Assembly (NCBI GenBank): GCA_949318235.1
Contig: OX439129.1
Location: forward strand, 32,514,254 to 32,578,253
From: Ecdyonurus torrentis
Lineage: Eukaryota; Arthropoda; Insecta; Ephemeroptera; Heptageniidae
Reading direction: 5' to 3'
DNA: 64,000 nt
The notes under the pieces were generated by a model. It was not told the DNA's origin, did not search any database, and saw only the letters and a list, made by a program, of their open reading frames with translations. Of this stretch, positions 51,906-64,000 are shown in pieces (position 1 is the first letter of the stretch; every line of letters starts with the position of its first letter). The position numbers and the translations under genes were made by a program.

Positions 51906-53009
51906 ACATATATTATATTATGTTTGACTGTGTTATTCTAACTACGTGTCATACAAAATTGATTTTACAAAAATAAATAACTTTACAATCAAATTTGTTC
52001 GATTTAAAATATAAACTTAATGCCCTAATGCTATCTTTTATCTGAAGACACAATTGTATTTTTAGCGTATCTTTTGAATATAGAAGTGTAGTGAATGTCG
52101 AGGATTTAAGTGGGTATCATTTGTCTCTTTAAAGCAATGGAAAATATCATGTGGTGTTTTAGGGGAGACAGAATAAAAAATATTATTCACATTTTGGGGT
52201 AGAATGTACATGTTGGAAAAGTAATTGATGCAGCAGTGCGCAATGCCGTTTGTTTAACTCTCTTTTCTCTAATATACCTCTTTCACTATGTGGCCACCAT
52301 GTATCTATCCACCCGCGTGTGGGTTAAATTTAGCAAGTCGTGTGTTTAGTTTAGGACTTGGCTCAAAATTGCTAGCGGGGGAGACTAAAAACTAATGACA
52401 TGCGACTGACACTAAACAAAACCTATATATGTATTGTTGAAAGAAAGAACCAAACAATCAATTATGACACTAAAATTTAAATTTTTATTTAAACGTTTTG
52501 AGTAATGACAGATAAAATTATTAAATTTTAACACTAATGAATTTGAGTGTTATATACTGTAGTTCATAATTTGGCAGATAATCAAAATTAAAAAATATAC
52601 ATTATAAATATATATGTATGGATAACAAAGGTAATATTATTATGCTAATATCATGAAATATTATTTGAACCTTTGTATTTATATTTTGATATTTTGAATA
52701 TACAGTATTGCCTACTCTCTGCTATATGTATATTTCCTGTATCTCGATGAAAATGAAAATTATTTCAATCAGTCACTTCCTTATAACAACAACAAAATTA
52801 TAACAAAAAATATATTATACTATTAGTATTATACTACATATGGAGTACGGTTTCATGTTTTAAAAATTTCAAGGTCAGCTAGCTTTTATAGTTAACGTAT
52901 GGAAGTTTTTTTTTTTTTTTTTTTTTTTTTTTCTTTAATTAAATTACTTAAAAAATATATACATAGTCTTTATGTTATGTTATCATATAATTAAGTAACA
53001 ATGAGGTGC

Positions 53010-53186
<177 letters not shown>

Positions 53187-56100
53187 GACATAGCTTAAGC
53201 TTCCAATTATTACCTAAATTTCAAAATATACAAATTTAATTTATTACTTAAATACCCCTCTTGGGAGCAAAAAAAGAATTTTATTTTTGTGAAATGGCGA
53301 AAACAAACAAGTTGCTAGGCTGTTGAGGGCTAAAATTAGGCCGGCCAGTCTGCCTCGTCTGTAGGCCTGCACGCTTCACAATTAGAATTACTTTGTTTAA
53401 TATAGGAGGGAAAGAACGATGTTTAAATGAAGCATTCTCCACATGGCTTTTAGTAGTTTAATTGTAAATTTATATAGTATAATATATACGTAGTAAGTAA
53501 AAGAGCAAAGATACAAGTTTTAAGGTCATGTGATTCAAGTTCCACTTCTTCCAGTGTATAATGATAGTAATATGGACAGGTCAATAAAGTGGACATCACA
53601 AATAAACTAGAACTCAAAATCAAAGAAATACATTTTTTTTTTTTTTTTTTTTTTTGTTCTGCCAAACTAATTAATTTTAAGCTGAATTGGCTAAGAATTA
53701 AACATCTGTATTATACTTCCAATGATTTATAGATTTCTATGTGTATTATATTATTTAAGTCGGATGTTTAAGTCTTCGTCAGTCACGTGAACGAAAAAAA
53801 AAAACTTACTTAGCAAAACAACCAAGGAAGACGAGCAAAAGATGTGCATCCTTGTACTGAAATAATTTGGTATTATGTGCGTTTATAGAATTTTACTGTA
53901 CTATTAAGTTATGAATAGCAAAGTGTAAAATTTCAATGAAATTAAAATCAACAACATGATTTCGTTATTTTATATCAATGGGTGTTAATGTTGAATATTT
54001 TTTATTAATTAATGTTTTAATTATTAATTAAACTATTAATTTTTTTACGTATATTTTATATATTATATAATGCTAAAAGTGTATATTATAGTATTTTTTT
54101 TTTTCACTTAAAATTTTTCTGGCCTTTTACTGCACCAGTATAGTTTTCCCAAAAAACACAATTATGAAAGAGAAGAAATTAGTTTGCGATTAACCTGTGA
54201 ATTTTATAGCATGTTATGTGAGTAACATAACATCCATTGGCCTTTCTTTCATTTTTACTATATGTGTCCGTTCTACTATTTATTTTTCTAACTTCAAATC
54301 TCGCCTCATTTTAAAACTTTTTTTCAACATCAAATATAAAATAATCAAATTTAACATTAAAATTCATTTACCGTAATTAAGTATATTAAATAAAGTTAGA
54401 TATAGAATAACTTTATTTTTTTTATTTTTACATAAAATTGATAAAAATTTGGTTCTCTTATAATTACACACCAACGTGTGATATTTTCATGCATTTCGCT
54501 ACCGTAAAATTAAATTACACCCTTACTGTAGCTCGTTAATGAAAACCATTCTCATTCATTATCTGTAAAACTGAGCTCGTGTTTTTAGAAGTACAAAAAC
54601 AAAAGAAAATAAGGTGCGTCAAAATTAATGATTGAACGCTTTTTTTTTTTTTTTTTTTTTGTAAGTGTTCATCAAGCTTGTGATATATATATAAAGAGAT
54701 GCATATACGGGTACTTAATATGGACCACCTGTTTCAACACTAAAAACAAAAGAAACTTTATAATAAAGAAATAACTCTACCATTATTTTATTATCAAAGA
54801 GCAATAATTAAGACAGAAACGTTGAACGTAATTAAAAGGGAAGTTTAACAAATTTTGTATTTTATACAAAATTTATACGTAAACGAAAATGATATTAATT
54901 ACAAATTACAAAATGTTATGATATTTTTAAGAGAGGTAGTTACAGATATAGAATAAAATTTAATAAACAACATGATGTAATTTAACGATATACCTTATAA
55001 AAATTTCTTATAACACAAATTAGTAATTTTAATAAAAAAAAATATATAAAAAAAATCTAATTAATTTTTATATGGTTGCATAAAATGTGCTTGTCTGAAT
55101 TTTTTTTTCCATAAGTTATCATTTTTCTAGAAAAAATGAAAAGCCTTCACTTTTTGATATGGTGATCAAGTTTTACGATGAGGCAAGCATAAAGCTGAAT
55201 TCATGACGTATGCGTATGTCATCCATATTTTTTTTAATCTGTCCTCATTATTAAGTATGCGTATAAATGCTATGTACTTCAAGTGAGGATTAGTAAAAAA
55301 GAAAAAAGAATAATAATAAAATACAATTTAATATACCTGTATAAATGACATAATATATTATATGAAAATATTAATTTTACTTACTTAGATAGTTTATTCA
55401 AATGGTTTTCTTTATTTAGTTCAAAATTAAAATATTATACTTAATTTTTTTTTTTTAGTTAAAATGCAGTTACGTTAATTTCTATTCACATCTGTTAAAC
55501 ATAATGGTATTATGAAAATGCATTGCCAATAAAATAGTTAACAATAATGAGAGACCTAAGTAAGTGTATAGAGGCATACATAATAATAATTATTTTATAT
55601 ATACCTATATGAAAAGTGCAAGCAGTTTAACCGGTTTTATCTCCCCTTTACTTTTTTTTGCTTCCTTATACATATATATATGAGGAGTATAGAGAGGACC
55701 TGTGCAAGTAGCACAAATGTAGCGCAATTTAATTTTTAAGAAAAATATAATTATATAAAAAAATAAATTAATAAATACAATGATAAAATATAGGTAAATT
55801 AATAAATATATAATTGATAAAATGTGTAAGAAATCACGCTATTGATAGCGTGATAACTAAGATGCTACAAAGAGGAACAGGGCGTGGCACAATACCTATC
55901 ATAGGTACACGCCTATCATTCATTCAACTAAAAGGCTATGCGACAATGAAAATATAAAATTGATATTTAAGACTTCAACAAAACAGCTAACTAATTATAT
56001 ATAATTTATAATACAAATTAAAATTTTAATATTGTAAAAAACAATATATGGATAAATTAAAACTCATTTAATTACGATAAAAAACGATAAAGATAAACCA

Positions 56101-56284
56101 TAAAAATTAATTTTATAAAAGTATTTTATATTCTTAATTACATATCTTCTGAATCATTTAAAGTTTAAAACTATATTAAATATTTAATATGTTTAGTTTA
56201 AAATGTATTAAAAATAATTTAACAAAAAATTGCGTCAAGAAAATTAACCATTCATGGCAATGACAGTTTTAAATACCCAAGATA

Positions 56285-56286
<2 letters not shown>

Positions 56287-56325
<39 letters not shown>
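56287..56325. repeat. 39-base poly-A run
   Basis: Uninterrupted A. A second run of about 30 A lies near 56842-56871. Confidence 0.9.
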
Positions 56326-56328
<3 letters not shown>

Positions 56329-56840
56329 AAAATTGGAAAAGTTAAAATAAAGTTTGCTGCTATAAAATTATAAAATCAAATATTGATATGGAAATCAAAA
56401 ACTGTTTGTTGATATTTTACGAAGAGATGAGCACATTTATCAACACTATAAAAATATATCTACATAAGTTAAAGAAGCACGTCATTATATCTATATACCT
56501 TAAGGCTTGAGTAAAATCAAAAGATTCAACATTATGTATAGTTTTAAAATTAAATCATTTGAAAAATTAGGACACTTCTCATTGGAGTGAGGATAGACAC
56601 AATTTATTACTGGAACGTAATCAAAAATAGAAAGAGGGACAGCATATGGCAAAGCTACATTTTGCTTGCAAAATTCTATGGAAAATGAATCACTCATTAA
56701 AATTAAAAAAAAAAAAAATCTATTTATAATAAGGTAATTTATTTTAGTCAGGTCCAATAAACTGTACATAATGTTTCTTTATGTAAAAGTGACCCTGAAA
56801 GGATGCTACTCAATATCAATTGTATCCACCACCACCACCT

Positions 56841-56873
<33 letters not shown>

Positions 56874-59584
56874 TAATACGGTATAATACTGCAGAGGTTA
56901 AATAATTCAATTAAAATTTTGATGAAATGTTGCAAAATACATAAAAAAAACTAAAGGAAGAACAAACAAGTAGTTTTGAGTTAGTTTTTTGAAAAGAACT
57001 AACATATAAAGCAAATACCAATAGAGAAAAGGAAATAAAATCAAGAAGTGACTTTGGAGACAATTAGAGCAACCCCCGACCCACACACACGCATGTCTTG
57101 AAAATAGAAGACAACTAAAGAAAAAGACGAAGAATGAAGCGAGCTACTTTTATATATGTCAGGTTTTATTTGAACAGAGTAAAAGAACAATTTATCTCCG
57201 AATTGCAAACTTGCAGGACCGGAAGTGTGACGTAAGACCAATTTCCTGACTTTACAAATGAACATCAGCACCAACGTAAATCAAAGCAAAAATTGAACGA
57301 TAATAAGTAAGAGAAGAAGCTACGTATGGTTACCTGCCTTCCACATATTATACCTGTTACAGCATACAGTAGAGTGTCTGACAATGTTTGGGAGTTCCTG
57401 CTAGTTAATTGCTAGAAGAGTGGGTGGCTGGGTGGGAATTAGGTAGAAGAAAATGTTCAGAGAGAACTTTTTTTTGTTTTCAACTTTTATCTTTTTGTAA
57501 CTTACGTAAACGTAGTAAGAAAAATATTATTTCAACTCACAAAGATGATTACCGAGACTTTTATGACGCGCTTAAAATTGATCAATCATGAAAAAACCGA
57601 CGCTTTAATGTGTATAAATTTTTTTTCATGTGTTTTTGTTATAATTAATTTTATGTTGTAATTAGATAAAAATGAAGGTAACTATTGATGAGAATTTTGA
57701 GCAATATGGACAAAGAAACAGCAGTAGACCACCCAGTATGCTCTTTAAAACAAAAGGAATTTAGAAGCGAATCATTTAAAAAAAAAAAAATCGACAATGT
57801 CATCAAACGAATACCACAAAAGTTGCGAGAGAAAAACTAATCAACTTTATTTTGCCAAGCACTCTGTAATGTTCTCTGAATTTTTATACTATTCATTTCC
57901 TTTTATTTTGCAACTGCTTTTTGTAAAATTACATGCTATTTTCTTAATTGTAGTCCTATGCAGATAAGAATTTGCATGATAAGGGAAACTTTACCTTTTT
58001 CGAGGACAGCCATACGGGAGAAAGAAAAATTAAAAGTTTCTTGTTGATAATAAGTCATGCAGAGTGTCAGTTTGATTTTACATTAAGTTACATTAGGTTT
58101 AGTTTTTTCAACATTTTTTGCCTGATTCATTTGTTTATAACGTAATTTCACAAAAGTGATTATTCATGTAAACGAATAAAAATTAGGAAAACCACTTTGC
58201 ATTAATTTAAAACAAAAACTATATATTTTGAACCTTTTAAGTAATGTAAAGTACAAGGTATTAATATGCTTTAGTATGCAACCTTTCGAAAACATTTCAT
58301 TTTTGTTTGTTTATTTTCAAATTCCATTGGATAAAAAAAAAAAAAAAAAAAAGTGCAATTCGCTATTTTTATCCCCCAATTTTTTGTTTTTGTTTTTTTA
58401 TTCTTTCTTTCTTCTTCTTCTTATTATTATTTTTTCATTGCAGTTTTTGTTAATACAAAGTTTCTGATGAACAACAGAGTTGCATTTGAAGTGAGTTTAG
58501 CATATTGCAACATTATCAAGTACAGCATGCACTGCTCTCTTAATGTTTCTATCTAATCTCGCAAGTATTGCAGCACACAGCAATTCAAATCACTACAAAC
58601 ATTGTTTCAAATCTAAAAATATCAATTGAAATATACGTGACTTTTAGTACATTTTACTTGGCATAATATAGTTTTCTGTAAAATAAAAAATATCACATGC
58701 ATAATAATAATCACTTTCTGAATGTTTATAGTACATAACTTTTTTGTATTTTTTTATGTTTTTTATAATGTCATCATTATAACGCCTTTACAACTGTATA
58801 ACAGTATGTAGGTCTTGTTTAAATATCATAAAGTATACAATAAAATTTTACGTTGTCATATTTAGCACTTTCAAAAGAAAAAAAGGATAAAAAAAATAGA
58901 AACGCATATTTTAATATAATTTATTATATAGTATATATTTTTTTGCATATATGCTAAAAAAACAACAACATATATTGCTGAGTTGTTTTGTAGTCATATA
59001 GGCCAACAAATCAACAATATTTGAAGAAGTTTGTACTGTAATTCAATAACAAAATTATGTTATGAATATACATGTAATTAATATATAATTAATTTAATTA
59101 ATTTTTTTACTTTATGTTGTTATCACTCAATACGTAAGCAAATTTAAATACTCTGTAACGGACGTACCAGCAGTTTAATTATATATACTTACTAGAACAA
59201 AATAAACATGATGGTGAGTAACTATATATTCATTTAATTAGTGTTGATCTAATGTTGTTATATATAGCTTTTACTAGCAATCCTATATTTTTAATTATAA
59301 TAAAGCAAGATATGCAAATCAGTAAAACGTCATGGCAATTACGAGCGTGGAAATGAAAACAAACAATAAAAAAAAGAGAGAAATTAACCTTGAGATGTGC
59401 AAGGTAAATGCACACTATATAATGTCTAACAATGAGTTGTTTATAATAATAACGTGTACTATATTATACGTGTTGGTTGCAATTTTTTTTTTGCGTAATT
59501 TAATTTGCATATACTTTTTATGTTTTGTTAAGTTTATTTGGTATAAAGATTATATAACAGATAGTTGAATTAATACGTCATTCT

Positions 59585-60052
<468 letters not shown>

Positions 60053-60360
60053 GTAATAGATGTAGAGAACATTTTCGGTATATTATGAACTTGTATCTTT
60101 TCAATATTCATTCCAAAGGTATTTAATAGGTAATATAAACAATAGATGTGTAGCTTTGAAATATATTTAATGACGTCATAAAACAAGCAGTTATGAGTAA
60201 TAAATCGTGTTGTGTAAAATAAACAGAAAGTCAAATCTTGAGGACTTCTTGTGCCGAGGTGCCAACTAGTACATCACGAAGAGGAGGACGTAGTATCTAT
60301 AGATATATGAAAAACACTAAATAATAACGAGGGGGTCTTCAAACTCTATACTTTGCATAT

Positions 60361-60475
<115 letters not shown>

Positions 60476-60666
60476 CAAAATACGTTATTAACTACTTGTT
60501 CACTTGTTTATACGTATTACATTAATTAAATTTAGAGAGAAGATCTTCGTCAAAAAATTCCCACAAGAAATCTCTCTTTACTCAGACTAAGTTTCACAGG
60601 ATTAAATGTGCGAAGTTCATTATTAATGTAATAAATATGTAGACCATGTCGTATTTTTTGTTTGCT

Positions 60667-60700
<34 letters not shown>

Positions 60701-61337
60701 GATTTGTAGAAGTCGATTTGAGTATTGTCTTTTTATTCTGTTTTCATACGTAAATAAACATACATCACATTTTTAATATGACACAGTGTTATATATTATT
60801 TACATAATACAATACCAACTCCAAAACATAAAAAAAAAGGAAATAAAATAAAATTCTCTATTTTTATGTTTAATTTTATAGATCGATTTTTTTTTCTCCT
60901 TCGTATTTTAAAGTATTTCCAAAGTTCACGTGCTGTGTATGAACAAACATAATTTTTATCACTTTGGTTTTTACTGCTTTATTTTTTCCACTACTCAAAT
61001 GTTAAATCTGCATATGAATCACAACAGAAAAAAAAAAAAAAAAAATCCCGACCTACACTTGACGATTGGGTTTTGCTGACATTTTCTTTTGTTATTTCTT
61101 TATATGAGCTCGGGGATGTTTGCTAGCTTTTTGTTCGTCATGCATGCAAAACACTTGGCTGTTAAGTTCGAAAACTCTTCTTGTATATTTTGCAGGTTTT
61201 TATACGTGATTCTTTAAAAATAAAAACTACATTTTTACTACTGTTTGATGCAGAGCTTTGAGAGAGAGAGAGAGAGAGAGATGAAGACTTAATTGCGCTC
61301 TCAACAGCTGAAACAGGAATATAAAAAATTGTGCATG

Positions 61338-61339
<2 letters not shown>

Positions 61340-61386
<47 letters not shown>
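61340..61386. repeat. (AT)n microsatellite
   Basis: About 23 AT units. A short (GA)n lies just upstream at 61261-61280. Confidence 0.9.
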
Positions 61387-61390
<4 letters not shown>

Positions 61391-62316
61391 ATATAACATA
61401 ACTTTTGTTAAATAAATGAGCGAACAAACACTGTACAAAGATTTTTTTAAACGAAGCAAAAAAACGAAGCGAAAAAAAAAAAAAAAAATGAATGTACTGC
61501 TGTACATCATATGCATAATATTAACGTGTATAAAATTGCACCTGCTGTTGCTGCGTATTATAATACATAAAACATCAAAGTGCATTGCATGCAGGTACCT
61601 TATATATATATATATATATAATATAATTTATAAGAATGTTTTTATATGCAATTTAAATCCAGGCCATATACATAAAATGTAGTGTCAACTTTGAATAGAA
61701 CCACCATATTCATAAATAATATAACATCAAGCATATATAATAATATTTTATGAAATACTTGAATGTGACATTTATTCTATATTATTTTAATGAGTTGCTT
61801 TATTTATTGTTAACAACTTTTTAAACCTAATTTTCTGGTTATCTTTTTCTTTTCTTTTTTTAAAAACAAATAATTAATAATGAAAATCATTAAAATGTGC
61901 TAAAAAGTTTTTAATTATTAATAAATTACTTTAGTTGCTACATGCCATTAGGTCTTATCTTATTTCTATATAGGCTTTTATTTGTACTATTATTTTTTAT
62001 TTTAATTTAATAAATCATTCTCTACTATGTTACAAATTAAGATTTTAATTAATATATAAAGAAGAAATTTAGGTCTAATTTCAAAAAAAGATAACTTTTT
62101 GTGCTCTGCATGCTAATAATGTATAATAAAGTTGCCTTTTTTTTGTACCAAAAAAAAAAAAAAAAAAAAAAAACATCGTTACAAAATTATTCATGTGTAG
62201 AAGGGTAGATTTCTTTAACATTTTTTTCCCGTCTTTTAACTCTTAGTCATGATTTTCAAATCTACTCTTTATCTTTTAACATATAAAATGTAACCCACTC
62301 TAGTCAAAAATTTTAT

Positions 62317-62319
<3 letters not shown>

Positions 62320-62350
<31 letters not shown>
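62320..62350. repeat. poly-T run
   Basis: About 31 T. Poly-A of about 23 bases lies near 62151-62173, and poly-T of about 30 bases near 60669-60699. Confidence 0.85.
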
Positions 62351-62352
<2 letters not shown>

Positions 62353-63104
62353 CCTACAACACAAAAGGTAATTTCGTTCTCCAATCACTTAAGACAAAAG
62401 CACTAAATTTACTTTTATGTCTCTTTTAAAAATCTTTATTTAAGAACTATAAAATATAAAATAGAAAGACAGATTCTGAATAATAAACTATATATGGTTA
62501 ACTTATTACAAAATATTTTAATCTATACAAATAATATACCTGTGTATGTGTGCTCATGTGTGTATGTATAATATGGTTTAAATCAGCGCATTATAATATA
62601 ATATTATTAGAATTAAAAAAATATTAGAAATATAAAATTTTATCAAATATATTATACCTCATAATATATATATATTATTTTATGACTACAAGGAAAATGT
62701 ACAAAGTTATTGATAAGATCTGTAAGTTACAAATTTTCATGTGTCTATATTATTACATCACTATGAGTGTACAGTATACTCACTCGTATACTTACACCGA
62801 ATGTGGGTGTTTTCTTGCACCCACGCCCACTCTTATATACATTGAACCTAACCTCCTACTATATATGTAAACCACAACCCAGATGGTTTGAATTGAAATA
62901 AAGACCTACTATATAGTAGAGAAAGTATAAATGCATGCTTTAATTTGTTACATGCAACATTCACTAATAAATAAACATGACACTTTATATAAAATATAAT
63001 ATTGTTGTGGTAGTCTAAAAATTTAATCAAATTAAGGAATGAATTGAATAAAACTGAACATGAATATGCTAAGTTAGGTTATAATTTATCAGCTGTTTTA
63101 TTAT

Positions 63105-63106
<2 letters not shown>

Positions 63107-63168
<62 letters not shown>

Positions 63169-63361
63169 GATTAAAATAAATCTACATTTTCCTTGCTGTA
63201 GACAATGTATTAACTTTATTGCGGAAGAATATTTTTAATGGATAAAGAGTAACGACCTCATTTTTTAATACTTTGGATGTCAAGCTGCAGTTTGCCTCTT
63301 TATAGATTTTTTTTCTTTTTTTCTTTTTTTCTTTTTTTCTTTTTCTTTTTTTTTTTTTTTT
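63107..63361. repeat. (TA)n and T-rich (TTTTTTTC)n
   Basis: (TA)n at 63107-63166, then at about 63308-63361 a polypyrimidine tract of T7C-like units ending in a T run. The latter is mirror-symmetric and could form triplex DNA. Confidence 0.85.
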
Positions 63362-63598
63362 CAATAAATTTCCATCTTACATATATTTATACTACGTCAC
63401 TGAAATAATCATATGTTGTTTGTCATGATTATTATTTTTGCTTGCAATATTATGCAGACAATATTGTATGGTTTTCTTTTAAGATTTACTGCAAGTCTTA
63501 GACAGAGCTTGAGCCTTTTGCACTATAAGCACACCATTATGGTTTATATATTATTACAATAGACTTCATGTGCACTAGGTTTTTAACCACAAGATGAC

Positions 63599-63644
<46 letters not shown>

Positions 63645-64000
63645 ATACGACATTTGCAGTAAAAACAAAAGTATATGATTATTATTTATACACAACCTCA
63701 AAGTGCACAAGCTGTTACAGTTTCAAATTGTATGGTTTTGTGTGTTTCAAATTTAAACAAATATTTCAATTTATTTAAAAGTTGTATAAACAATATCTCA
63801 TTGTCATTGCACAATAATGCTTAAAAATTATAAAGTTTAAAGGTTTTGTTTACAAAAATGACTTATACAGTATACTCATACATTATAGTAAGGTGATCAT
63901 GAAAAAAAAAATGGAAACAAACGTGTGAAAAACTTTTTGTAGAAGTCTAACTTAGAATTACACAATTTACCTTATGTATATTATATAAACATAAAGTGCT

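Noticed and set aside
57041..57274. 77-codon minus-strand open frame
   Set aside because: Length is unremarkable for the window and the sequence has no family features.

Overview
This window looks like nuclear DNA from an arthropod, most likely an insect with a large, AT-rich genome; the exact order is not readable from the sequence. The reasons are: introns with GT..AG borders, three recognisable animal genes, dense foldback/MITE-type elements, and long (AT)n, (GA)n, (CT)n and (TAGAA)n microsatellites. There are no operons, ribosome binding sites or CRISPR arrays, and no rRNA or tRNA gene was recognised. Nearly all long open frames in the window are low-complexity or repeat artefacts. The real coding content was found by joining short exons across splice sites.

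Layout. (1) 1-900: an exon-like segment at the left edge whose strand is ambiguous, then a probable promoter region. (2) 909-3700, plus strand: a complete five-exon gene for a 217-residue protein that joins a TFPT/INO80F-like coiled coil to an HMG box, a candidate INO80 chromatin-remodelling subunit resembling yeast Nhp10. (3) 4938-10365, minus strand: a complete seven-exon glyoxalase II gene (hydroxyacylglutathione hydrolase, HAGH, 305 residues), convergent with gene 2. A probable untranslated first exon lies in a CpG-rich island near 14.1-14.25 kb. (4) About 11.5-26.6 kb: intergenic DNA rich in terminal-inverted-repeat elements. (5) 26.7-27.53 kb: a CpG-rich promoter, two tiny overlapping upstream ORFs and the first coding exon of a FAM20C-type secretory-pathway kinase (orthologue of Drosophila CG31145). 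No later exon was recognised, so 27.53-64 kb is probably part of a very long first intron. It is made of AT-rich DNA and microsatellites, with one MITE and a few GC-richer islands.

The three genes are not functionally coupled: one is a chromatin factor, one clears methylglyoxal-derived S-D-lactoylglutathione, and one phosphorylates secreted proteins. The most unusual aspect is the repeat landscape. At least twelve foldback or inverted-repeat elements of several distinct families lie between 3.4 and 23.5 kb, including an ~880-bp near-perfect palindrome and a ~960-bp foldback. Only one was noticed in the remaining 40 kb. Exact TGACGTCA palindromes also look over-represented. All family assignments come from recognition of the translated sequence and not from a database search.
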